Positions 39,577 through 47,780 of a stretch of 64,000 nt of DNA are shown piece after piece. The translations under genes were made by a program, and so were the position numbers. Source of the DNA: UMGS1663 sp963558185 (lineage in GTDB: Bacteria > Bacillota > Clostridia > TANB77 > CAG-508); contig CAUWFE010000004.1 of NCBI GenBank assembly GCA_963558185.1, positions 13,949 to 77,948 of the forward strand, in the 5' to 3' direction. A model generated the notes under the pieces. It was not told where the DNA came from, searched no databases, and saw nothing but the letters and a program-made list of their open reading frames with translations. Every line of letters begins with the position of its first letter. Positions within the stretch are counted from its first letter, which is position 1.

Positions 39577-40548
39577 ATGGATTATATAAAAAAATTAAAA
39601 ATAGGAAATGTAGAATTAGAAAATAATGTATTACTAGCACCAATGGCAGGGATAACTGATAAAGCATATAGAATTATAGCAAAACAGTATGGAGCAGGCT
39701 TAGTGTATACAGAAATGGTAAGTAGTAAAGGTTTATACTATAATGATGAAAAAACAAAACTACTATTAGATACACAAGGAGAACAAAAACCAATTGCCAT
39801 GCAAATTTTTGGAAGTGATGTAGAAACAATAAGCTATTCTGCAAATTATGTTTCAAAATTAGCAGATATCGTAGATATAAATATGGGATGTCCAGCTCCG
39901 AAAATTGTCAAAAATGGAGATGGAAGTAAACTACTATTAGATTTGCAATTAGTAGGAAAATTAGTAGAAACCGCAGTAAAAAATTCATCTAAACCAGTAA
40001 CTGTTAAAATTCGTAAAGGTTGGGATAAAGAACATATTGTAGCAGTAGAAGCAGCAAAAATAATTGAACAAGCAGGAGCATCAGCCATTACAATACATGG
40101 AAGAACAAGAAGTGAATTTTATTCAGGAATAGCAGATTGGGATATAATAAAAAAAGTAAAAGAAGCAGTAAACATTCCAGTAATAGGGAATGGAGATATA
40201 AAAACAAAAGAAGATGCAAAAAAAATAATAGAACATACAAATGTTGATGGAATCATGATAGGAAGAGCAAGTATGGGAAATCCATGGATTTTTGAAGAGA
40301 TTATTAATTTTTTACAAGAAAAACCACAAAGAGAAATTAAAGATGAAGAAAGATTAGAAACTATATTAAAACATATTGAATTAGAAGTAAAAGAAAAAGG
40401 AGAAGTAACAGGAATAAAAGAATTAAGAAAAATTATGTCTGCATATATAAAAAATAAAAAAGATGCATCTACAATGAGAGAAAAGATTAATAAAATTCAA
40501 ACAAAACACGAATTAGAAAAAGAACTTATAAACTTTTTCAATGAATAA
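39577..40548 (+). CDS. dusB: tRNA-dihydrouridine synthase DusB
   Basis: This 323-residue FMN-dependent TIM-barrel enzyme reduces uridines in tRNA D-loops. Family marks: LAPMAGITDKAYR (about 20), the MNMGCPAPKIVKNGDG region with the active-site Cys (about 100), KIRKGWD, ITIHGRTRSEFYSG, PVIGNGDI and MIGRASMGNPWIF. Start is uncertain: ATG 39565 is only one base after GGGGG, whereas ATG 39577 has 13 nt. I chose 39577; a GTG far upstream (39517) is unlikely. A terminator follows. Confidence 0.93.
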   Translation: MDYIKKLKIGNVELENNVLLAPMAGITDKAYRIIAKQYGAGLVYTEMVSSKGLYYNDEKTKLLLDTQGEQKPIAMQIFGSDVETISYSANYVSKLADIVDINMGCPAPKIVKNGDGSKLLLDLQLVGKLVETAVKNSSKPVTVKIRKGWDKEHIVAVEAAKIIEQAGASAITIHGRTRSEFYSGIADWDIIKKVKEAVNIPVIGNGDIKTKEDAKKIIEHTNVDGIMIGRASMGNPWIFEEIINFLQEKPQREIKDEERLETILKHIELEVKEKGEVTGIKELRKIMSAYIKNKKDASTMREKINKIQTKHELEKELINFFNE

Positions 40549-40560
40549 ATTTATAATGAG

Positions 40561-40597
40561 AGAATAGATTAAAAATAGAGAAATCTATTCTTTTTTT
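40561..40597 (+). terminator. Terminator after dusB
   Basis: A 10-bp stem (40561-40570 with 40582-40591) followed by TTTTTT. It is followed directly by the next gene's ribosome-binding site. Confidence 0.85.
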
Positions 40598-40612
40598 GTA
40601 GGGGGAAAGTTT

Positions 40613-41221
40613 ATGAAAACAAAAAAGTTTTTTTTAATTGGTGTAATCATAATTATAATAGCCATAGCAGGATTTTTTATATATTCAAGTTATAATTCTT
40701 CAAAAACAGGAAATACTACTATTAACAAAACAGAGGAACAATTGATACAAGATGTATTAAATATTAGTTTTTATAAAGCAAAGTTAAAAGTAAAGGTAAC
40801 AAGTAATAAAAATGAAAATCAATATATTATAAAACAAGAAGTAAACAAAAATGTTTCTACACAAGAAGTATTGCAACCAGAAAATATTTCAGGAATAGTT
40901 ACTACATATGAAAATGGAAAATTAACATTATTTAATTCAAAGTTAAATTTGAGTCAAATATATGAAGAATATTCATATATAGCAAATAATGATTTATGGT
41001 TAAATTCTTTTGTGAAAGAATATAAAGAAAATGAAGGAAATACAAAAATTTCTTATGAAGGAAATAACATAATATTAGAAGTACAAAAACAAGAAAAATA
41101 TCACAATTCAAAAAAATTATACATAGATAAAAAAAGTGGAAAACCTGTAAAATTAATCGTACAAGATAATAACCAAAAGGAAACAATTTGCATAGAATAT
41201 ACTGAATTAGAAATTCTATAA
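40613..41221 (+). CDS. Membrane-anchored protein of unknown function (LolA-like fold possible)
   Basis: This is a 202-residue protein with one N-terminal membrane helix (about 6-25) and an extracytoplasmic domain. That domain has alternating amphipathic strands, an L-Y-I-D-K-K-S-G-K-P-V-K-L segment and an ending of charged strands. This pattern occurs in clostridial proteins with a LolA/LppX-like half-barrel, but I recognise no specific family. GGGGGAAAG precedes the ATG. It stands between the dusB terminator and mazF, 69 bp upstream of mazF, and has no feature of an antitoxin. The protein at 46366-46998 has a similar layout. Confidence 0.6.
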   Translation: MKTKKFFLIGVIIIIIAIAGFFIYSSYNSSKTGNTTINKTEEQLIQDVLNISFYKAKLKVKVTSNKNENQYIIKQEVNKNVSTQEVLQPENISGIVTTYENGKLTLFNSKLNLSQIYEEYSYIANNDLWLNSFVKEYKENEGNTKISYEGNNIILEVQKQEKYHNSKKLYIDKKSGKPVKLIVQDNNQKETICIEYTELEIL

Positions 41222-41290
41222 ATAGAAACTAATCAAAAATATATCAAAATATCAACCTTTAAATATACAAATAGTAGGAGTGATACACAT

Positions 41291-41641
41291 ATGGTAATAA
41301 AAAGAGGAGATATGTTTTATGCAGATTTAAGTCCAGTTGTAGGTTCTGAACAAGGAGGTATAAGACCTGTAGTAATAATACAAAATAATGTTGGAAATAA
41401 ACATAGCCCAACAGTAATTGCAGCAGCAGTTACATCACAAACAGGGAAAAGTAAATTACCAACACATATAGAACTTGCATCAAATGGAAGTGGACTAAAA
41501 GAAGATTCTATAATACTTGCAGAACAAATAAGAACAATAGATAAAAGTAGATTAAAAGAGAAAATAGGGCATATAGATGATAATAAAATAATGAATCAAA
41601 TAAATAATGCATTAGGAGTAAGCTTTGGATTAGATGATTAA
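41291..41641 (+). CDS. mazF: MazF/PemK-family mRNA interferase (EndoA-like)
   Basis: This 116-residue toxin-family endoribonuclease has the family blocks KRGDMFYADLSPVVGSEQGG, IRPVVIIQNN, HSPTVIAAAVTSQ and the C-terminal EQIRTIDKSRL, with the catalytic Arg and Thr/Ser in the expected places. It is very close in layout to B. subtilis EndoA, which cuts UACAU. Only 69 bp separate it from the preceding stop, and no MazE-type antitoxin frame fits there. The antitoxin may be unlinked, or may have been lost. TAGGAGTG precedes the ATG. Confidence 0.95.
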   Translation: MVIKRGDMFYADLSPVVGSEQGGIRPVVIIQNNVGNKHSPTVIAAAVTSQTGKSKLPTHIELASNGSGLKEDSIILAEQIRTIDKSRLKEKIGHIDDNKIMNQINNALGVSFGLDD

Positions 41642-41649
41642 TTAAAAGA

Positions 41650-41678
41650 AAAATAGCAACCAACCCTTGCTATTTTTT
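41650..41678 (+). terminator. Terminator after mazF
   Basis: A 9-bp stem (41650-41658 with 41668-41676) followed by TT-CC. The 3' arm overlaps the -35 box of the next promoter. Confidence 0.8.
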
Positions 41679-41695
41679 CCTTTTTATAGTACAAT
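41667..41695 (+). promoter_or_regulatory. Promoter for the NlpC/P60 hydrolase, nested in the mazF terminator
   Basis: TTGCTA (41667-41672), a 17-nt spacer and TACAAT (41690-41695). The -35 box is part of the terminator's 3' arm. Confidence 0.6.
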
Positions 41696-41746
41696 AGCCA
41701 TGTGCAAAAGAGAATAAAATGTAGTAAATTAAAAGGAGCAAAAAAT

Positions 41747-43153
41747 ATGAAAATATATGCTAAATTAGCAGTAGGAATAATAATATTCATAATTGCCATA
41801 TTTATACACACAACATGTTTTGCAAAAACAGTAACAGTAGATACTGATACATTAAAACTAAGAGATGAGCCATCAACAGATTCGGCAGTAATTAGGTTAT
41901 TATCAATAGGAGATAAATTAACATATATAGAAGAAGTAGAAGGATGGGTTAAAATAAAATTTGAAGGTTCTACAGGATATGTAAGTAAAGATTACGTAAA
42001 AATAGAAGGCGAAGAAAAACCAGAAGAAATACCAACTGGCAACGATGAGCAAAAGCCAACAGAAGCACCAACTCAAAAACCAGCAGAAACACCAACTGAT
42101 AATAGTAAGCCAAATTCAGAAGAAGGAACTACTGGGGAACAAACTCCAGCAACAAATAATGAACCTGATTCAGAAGGTGAAACAAATTCAACAACTAACA
42201 GCACAAAGTCATATCAAGTAAAAAGTGAAACAACATTATACATTTTGCCATTAATCAATTCTAGCAAACTAGTAACAATAAAAGAAAACACAAACTGTAA
42301 TATTATTACAGAGCAAAATGGATGGGTATATATTCAAACAGATGAAATAGATGCATGGGCAAGAAAAGATAATATAATAGAAATTGATGGTGTATCTAAA
42401 GATAATAATAACCCACAAAATGAGCCAGGAGATGATGAGCAAACACCAAAAACACCAGATACAAATAATAATACAAATGATACGACAAGTTATAAAGAAA
42501 AAACAATGTATGTGTCAGAAGATTCAATATTTGTAAGAAGTGGTGCTGGAACAAATTTTGAAATTGTCGAATATTTATCTAAGGATGATAAAGTAACAGT
42601 AACAGGAGAAGAAGGCGACTGGTACATAATATCAATTGATGGGAAAAAAGGTTATGTTGCAAAATGGCTATTAACAGAAAATGCACCTACACTAACTTCA
42701 AGAAGTGATGTACATAGAGAAGAAGCACCAGCAAAAGTAGAAGAAACAGCAAAACAAGAGTTAGCTACATCATTAGGAGTTGGAGAACAAGTAGTAGAAT
42801 ATGCAAAACAATTTTTAGGTTTACCATATGTATATGGAGGTTCTGGACCAAAAAATTTTGACTGTTCTGGTTTTACAATGTATGTATATAAAAACTTTGG
42901 AGTATCATTAACACACTCTGCAACAGCACAGTCATTAAAAGGAACATATGTAGCAAAAGAAAATTTACAACCAGGAGATTTAGTATTTTTTAAAGATTAT
43001 GAAACAATGGAAGGGATAGGACATTGTGGAATATATATAGGAGAAGGAAATTTTATACATGCATCTTCAGGGACAGGATATTGCGTGAAAATTTCTACTT
43101 TATTAACAGGAAGTTACAATACAAGATATGAAACAGCAAAAAGAATTATTTAA
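41747..43153 (+). CDS. Secreted SH3b / NlpC-P60 peptidoglycan hydrolase
   Basis: This 468-residue exported D,L-endopeptidase-type enzyme starts with a signal peptide (about 1-27). Three bacterial SH3 domains follow (about 28-88, 160-215 and 250-310), separated by Pro/Thr/Asn/Glu-rich linkers. The C-terminal NlpC/P60 domain has the catalytic Cys in FDCSGF (about 373), the His in GHCGIYIG (about 423) and a third polar residue in FIHASSG. Such enzymes cut stem peptides during growth or separation. Start taken at ATG 41747 after AAAGGAG; the upstream frame to 41702 precedes that site. comEC follows 28 bp later. Confidence 0.93.
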   Translation: MKIYAKLAVGIIIFIIAIFIHTTCFAKTVTVDTDTLKLRDEPSTDSAVIRLLSIGDKLTYIEEVEGWVKIKFEGSTGYVSKDYVKIEGEEKPEEIPTGNDEQKPTEAPTQKPAETPTDNSKPNSEEGTTGEQTPATNNEPDSEGETNSTTNSTKSYQVKSETTLYILPLINSSKLVTIKENTNCNIITEQNGWVYIQTDEIDAWARKDNIIEIDGVSKDNNNPQNEPGDDEQTPKTPDTNNNTNDTTSYKEKTMYVSEDSIFVRSGAGTNFEIVEYLSKDDKVTVTGEEGDWYIISIDGKKGYVAKWLLTENAPTLTSRSDVHREEAPAKVEETAKQELATSLGVGEQVVEYAKQFLGLPYVYGGSGPKNFDCSGFTMYVYKNFGVSLTHSATAQSLKGTYVAKENLQPGDLVFFKDYETMEGIGHCGIYIGEGNFIHASSGTGYCVKISTLLTGSYNTRYETAKRII

Positions 43154-43181
43154 AAAACAGGGGCTTTAGGAAAGGCTAAAT

Positions 43182-45555
43182 ATGACATTATTTTATATTA
43201 CAATTTCATATGTAATAGGAATTATTTGGGGACTATATGTGAAAATCACAATAGTTCCACTTTTTATTTTAGGAATCATAGTATATAAATTTTTACCACA
43301 CAAAATAAAAAGATATATAAAAGTATGTATACCAATAAATATAATTATAATATGTATGATTTCATCTTTAATATCAAATACAATAATTATGTATAAAGAA
43401 AATACTTTTATAAACTTATATAAAAATATAAATCAAGAAGATGAAATAGAAGTATTAGCAAAGATAGCAGGAGAAGCAAAAGAAAAAGAATATTATTATA
43501 CATACGATATAGAAGTACAAGAACTTAATTCAAAAATTAAATCAGTAAAAGGAACACATCTATTATTAAAAGTAAAAAAAGAAGATAAAATATATCAATA
43601 TGGAGACATAATTTTAATAAAGGGCAAATGGCAAGAGCCACAAGGAAAAAGAAATTATGGGGGATTTGATTATAAACATTATTTAAAAACACAAAATATA
43701 TATGGAATAATCGAAACTAAACAAGAACAAATAAAAATAATAAAGCATACAGATAGCATAATAAAACAAATAAATAAGTTAGCAAAAAAAATAAAAGAAA
43801 ACATACATAAGATATTACCAGAAGAAGAGGCAAGTACATTAATTGGAATTGTAATAGGGGATACACAAAACTTAAACGAAGATATAAAACAAAACTTTAG
43901 AGATAGTAGCCTATCACATATGTTAGCTGTATCTGGAAGCCATATAGCATATGTAATTATATCAATTATGCTTGTTTTAAAATTAATAAAGTTCCCTAAA
44001 AGAGGAAGTTATTACATATTAATAATAGGGTTAATATTTTTTTCATTACTAACAGGAGCAACAGCACCTGTGCTAAGAGCTTGTTTAATGGCTGGATATA
44101 TTCAAATATCAGCATTATTATATAAAAAACCAGATTTTCTTACCAATTTAAGTTTTTCAATATTATTACTTATAATAGTAAATCCATATAATGTATATAA
44201 CATAGGGCTTCAGCTTTCATTTGCAGGAACTGTAGGCATTGTATTAGGTACAAAATATTTTAAACTTCCGCAAAGAAAGCATAAAATTTCAAACAAAATA
44301 CAAGAGATGTTATGGATAACACTTTCAGCCAATTCTTTAATAATTCCAATAACAGCATATCACTTTCATACAACTTCATTCACTTTTTTAATATCAAATT
44401 TATTAGCATCAATAATAATAGAAATAATTACAATATTAGGTTTTTTAATTACCATATTATCATTTATATCTATTGAAATTGCTAAAATAGTTGTGATTCC
44501 AGAGAGTTTTTTAATAAAAATATTTTTAAATATAGCAAATTTTGTAGCAAATATGCCATTTTCAAAAATATGGATAGTAAGACCTAAAATAATTCAAATA
44601 ATTAGTTATTATCTCATAATAACAATAATTATCTTTAAACAATTTACAAAATCGAAAAAAATATTAAAAAAATATCAAAAATATATTTTAAATCACAGCA
44701 AGAAAATAATAATTACATTAATAATTATTATAATAATACCAATAATTAAAATACCCAATAATAATCTATATATTCACTTTATAGATGTTGGGCAAGGTGA
44801 TTCTACACTAATAAAAACGCAAAATAATAAAACTTTTTTAATAGATGGAGGTGGAAGTAAAGATACTAAAAGCTTTGATGTGGGAGAACAAACACTAATG
44901 CCATATCTTTTAGATATGGGATTTAGAAAAATAAATTATATGATAATTTCTCATTTTGATGCAGACCATGTTCGGTGGATTATTAACAATTTTAGAAAAT
45001 TTAATAGTAGAAGAAGTGTGGATTTCAAAACAAGGAAAAAACTCAGAGAATTATGAAAAATTTTTGCAAATAGTAAAGCAAAAAAATATAAAAATAAAAA
45101 TTTTAAAAGCAGGTGATAAAAACGAAATTGATGATATAAAATTTGAAGTTTTATGGCCAGAAAAAGAGCAAATTTCAGAAAATATATTAAATAATAATTC
45201 ATTAGTAATAAAAATGAATTATAAAAAAATCTCTATACTATTTACAGGAGATATAGAAGCAATTGCAGAAAAAGAAATAATAAAAAAATATGGAAATAAA
45301 TTAAAAAGCACTATTTTAAAAGTAGCACATCATGGCTCAAAAGGTTCAAGTATAGAAGAGTTTATACAATTAGTAAAACCTAAAATAGCAATAATAGGAG
45401 TAGGAGCAAATAATACCTTTGGTCACCCAGGAGAGATAGTACTACAAAGATTAAAAGAAAGTAATTGCAAAATTTATAGAACAGATATAAATGGAGAAAT
45501 TATAATAAAAATAAATAAAAATAGCGAAGTTTCAGTTGATAAGATGATAAAATAA
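43182..45555 (+). pseudogene. comEC: ComEC/Rec2 DNA-uptake protein with a +1 frameshift in the MBL domain
   Basis: ComEC forms the channel that takes single-stranded DNA into competent cells. The first frame (43182-45056) carries N-terminal membrane helices, the DUF4131 region, the competence domain (S-L-S-H-M-L-A-V-S-G-S-H near 250, several helices) and the start of a metallo-beta-lactamase domain: FIDVGQGDSTLI, FLIDGGGS, then SHFDADHV. There the frame breaks at 44973. Skipping one C restores G-G-L-L-T-I-L-E-N and an open frame to TAA 45555, with the later MBL marks F-T-G-D-I-E and V-A-H-H-G-S-K-G-S. The intact product would be about 790 residues, the usual size. In-frame translation ends at TGA 45054-45056. 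Mutation, sequence error or recoding are possible. Confidence 0.9.
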
Positions 45556-45632
45556 CTACTAAAATGTATAAATTAGTAAAAAATTACCATACTAAGTATA
45601 AGTAAACAATAAAGAAGGAAGATGATATTAAC

Positions 45633-46229
45633 ATGAAAAAATGGATAATTTCATTAACAACAATTATGATGGTAATAATTTTAGGAGTTATTATAGGTGT
45701 TTTTATAGGTAATAAAGAAGCAGAAGAATCTAATATAGATAAAGAAAAAATTTTAGCAAAAACAAATATTGAAAATACGAATTCCCAAATTGCTAGTAAT
45801 ACAGTTATTGCAACTTCAAGTAATGAAGAAAAAACAACACCAAGTACTATATGGGAAACAAAAATTGTGTATAACGACTGTGGACATACTATAGAAGAAA
45901 AAGGAGAAATACCTATAATATATGTTAATTTAACAGAAAAAGAATTAAAAGAAGAATTAAAAAATGAATGGGATATAAAAAATTTTTCAAAAGAAAATGT
46001 ATCATTATTTAAATATCAACATGGAATTTGTAAAGAACACTATGTATTAAAAGAAAAAGATGGATATATAGCAATTTATACATTAGATAAATATGGAAAT
46101 GAGCATTTATCAGAAATAACAGATATTTCAGTTCAATATTTGCCAGAATTAGATTTAAAAAATTTAAAGGAAGGAATTAAAGTAATTGGAAAAGAAGCAC
46201 TTAATGAAGCAATAGAAGATTATGAATAA
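45633..46229 (+). CDS. Membrane-anchored protein with a BofC-like C-terminal domain
   Basis: This 198-residue protein has an N-terminal membrane or signal segment (about 4-26) and a Ser/Thr/Asn-rich linker. A conserved-looking central segment has paired Cys (Y-N-D-C-G-H and H-G-I-C-K-E-H). The C-terminus reads Y-V-L-K-E-K-D-G-Y-I-A-I-Y, then D-I-S-V-Q-Y-L-P-E-L-D and L-K-E-G-I-K-V-I-G-K-E-A-L-N-E-A-I-E-D-Y, the pattern of the BofC C-terminal domain. BofC restrains SpoIVB signalling during sporulation in B. subtilis; whether this one does so is inference. GAAGGAAG precedes the ATG. Confidence 0.6.
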   Translation: MKKWIISLTTIMMVIILGVIIGVFIGNKEAEESNIDKEKILAKTNIENTNSQIASNTVIATSSNEEKTTPSTIWETKIVYNDCGHTIEEKGEIPIIYVNLTEKELKEELKNEWDIKNFSKENVSLFKYQHGICKEHYVLKEKDGYIAIYTLDKYGNEHLSEITDISVQYLPELDLKNLKEGIKVIGKEALNEAIEDYE

Positions 46230-46234
46230 GAAAA

Positions 46235-46359
46235 GTGGCTTCGCCACATGTGCATTTTGCTTTGCAAATATGCACAGGCTAAGGAAACTTAACCTTGTAA
46301 TATAGCAAAAATCTTCGATTTTCCTATATTATAAGAAAGGTATCCGTTTAAGGATACCT
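46235..46359. repeat. Cluster of five consecutive hairpins
   Basis: Stems in order: 46235-46247 (GTGGC/GCCAC with a TTC loop), 46249-46276 (TGTGCAT/ATGCACA), 46276-46295 (AGGCTAAG/CTTAACCT, one mismatch), 46299-46330 (AATATAG/CTATATT plus AAAATC/GATTTT around TTC) and 46338-46359 (AGGTATCC/GGATACCT). They fill the 136-bp gap between two convergent genes. None has a strong T run. This could be a structured RNA or a compound terminator. Confidence 0.6.
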
Positions 46360-46365
46360 AAAAAT

Positions 46366-46998
46366 TTATAAGATATTATAGCCAGTTAAATCAGGTTTGG
46401 CTACATCTTTATCTGTTAATTTATTAAATTCAAAGTTAGAAAATTCTACAGTACTAATAGTTTCTTTACCATCAATATCTGAATTTGAAACAGATTTTAC
46501 TAAAGTACCATTTTCTTTATTGAAATATTGAACATTAGCGTTATTAACTATCTTATAGCAGTCTTTACCATTCACCATTTCAGAAGAGATAAAAGATGAA
46601 AAAGTTAAAGTTATTTTGTCACTTCCCATAGTAGGTAATGGCATCATTATAAAGTCCTCTCTAATTGCAGTAGTAGCAGTTTTTTCGGTTAGTGAAATAG
46701 TAATCATTTCATTAGATTTACTATTATACCATGTTAGTGAGCTACTATCATTATTGGTAACTTTAAATGTATAATTGCCATCTTTGAATGCATAATCAAT
46801 AGTTATAGGTTGAGAGTGATTGACATAACTTTTGGTTGTAAAAGAATAATTTGTATAATTTTTAAATGTAGCTTGCTTATTAAAAATGTCATTAATTATA
46901 CAATAATTTCGAAGGTAATAAATACCTACAATTAATAGAATTGATAGTAGAACGATTAAAATAATTACACTTAATTTTACTTTCTTTTTTTCTTTCAT
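46366..46998 (-). CDS. Membrane-anchored protein of unknown function
   Basis: This is a 210-residue protein with a Lys-rich start, one membrane helix (about 10-30) and an extracytoplasmic beta-rich domain. It contains Y-A-F-K-D-G-N-Y-T-F-K-V, G-K-D-C-Y-K-I-V and Y-F-N-K-E-N-G-T-L-V-K-S segments. The order of strands resembles LolA/LppX-like half-barrels and the layout of 40613-41221, but sequence identity appears low. I do not recognise a named family. AAAGGTGG lies before the ATG on the minus strand. It is flanked by the hairpin cluster downstream. Confidence 0.55.
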   Translation of the reverse strand: MKEKKKVKLSVIILIVLLSILLIVGIYYLRNYCIINDIFNKQATFKNYTNYSFTTKSYVNHSQPITIDYAFKDGNYTFKVTNNDSSSLTWYNSKSNEMITISLTEKTATTAIREDFIMMPLPTMGSDKITLTFSSFISSEMVNGKDCYKIVNNANVQYFNKENGTLVKSVSNSDIDGKETISTVEFSNFEFNKLTDKDVAKPDLTGYNIL

Positions 46999-47174
46999 AA
47001 AATAACCACCTTTCTATATTATAATCAAATCGTTTTAAAAATAATATAACAAAGATAAAAAAATCAATATCTAAAAAAATTTTCCAACAAATTTCCAAAA
47101 ATTTTGCAAAAAATATGTTGTATAATAAATAAGTATTTGAAACATTTAAATACATTAGAAGGGATATACATCAT

Positions 47175-47210
47175 AAGAAAAGAAGATTCCAAAAGGAATC
47201 TCCTTTTCTT
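47175..47210. terminator. Terminator downstream of pgsA
   Basis: A 16-bp stem with one G-U/A-C type mismatch (47175-47190 with 47195-47210) and an AAAA loop on the plus strand (TTTT on the minus). It abuts the pgsA stop codon. Between 46999 and 47175 I see only AT-rich promoter-like sequence for the minus-strand gene. Confidence 0.7.
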
Positions 47211-47749
47211 TAACTTTTCTTTTTTAAATATCCTTGTTTGAAAAATGCTTGGAAGTACATAACAAGGGAAAATAATGTAGCAAATATAGCAACATAATAA
47301 ATATAAATATCAAAATTAGTAGTCCAATTAAAGAACCTAATTGATAAAGAACAACCAATTGCAATGTAAAATAATACAGTAGCTAATTTGCCATACCAAC
47401 GGCTAGATACAACTAAATCTTTTCCATAAAGGAAAGAAGCACCAGCAATCATAAAAACTTCTTTTAAAAATACAATAATAATCATCCAAATTGGTATAAT
47501 TTCTTTAATAGTCAAAGAAACTAATATAGCAATTTGAGTCACTTTATCTGCTAAAGGATCCATTAATTTACCAAAATCAGTAATCAAATTATATTTTCTA
47601 GCAATTGTACCATCTAATACATCTGTTAAGCCAGAAGCAATTAATATAATTACAGCAGCTAAGTATTTTTCTTGCATAATTAAAATATAGATTATTGGAA
47701 CTAAAATAAATCTTACAATAGTTAATAAATTTGGTATATGTTTTAACAT
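47210..47749 (-). CDS. pgsA: CDP-diacylglycerol-glycerol-3-phosphate 3-phosphatidyltransferase
   Basis: This 179-residue membrane enzyme makes phosphatidylglycerol phosphate, the committed step to phosphatidylglycerol and cardiolipin. The CDP-alcohol phosphotransferase motif is complete: D-G-x2-A-R-x8-G-x3-D-x3-D in the segment from DVLDGTIARKYNL to LMDPLADK (about 43-65). It has about four to five membrane helices. AGGGGGAAT precedes the ATG. It lies 31 bp after clpE on the minus strand and may be co-transcribed with it. Confidence 0.95.
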   Translation of the reverse strand: MLKHIPNLLTIVRFILVPIIYILIMQEKYLAAVIILIASGLTDVLDGTIARKYNLITDFGKLMDPLADKVTQIAILVSLTIKEIIPIWMIIIVFLKEVFMIAGASFLYGKDLVVSSRWYGKLATVLFYIAIGCSLSIRFFNWTTNFDIYIYYVAIFATLFSLVMYFQAFFKQGYLKKKS

Positions 47750-47780
47750 TTTTTATTCCCCCTAAAAGTATGTTAAATAA

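Noticed and set aside
44956..45555. Separate small metallo-hydrolase-like gene
   Set aside because: It is the +1-frame continuation of comEC; its start lies inside the broken MBL motif and has no ribosome-binding site.
47100..47175. Small plus-strand gene before the pgsA terminator
   Set aside because: A TATAAT-like word and GAAGGG occur, but no ATG-initiated frame of useful length follows.
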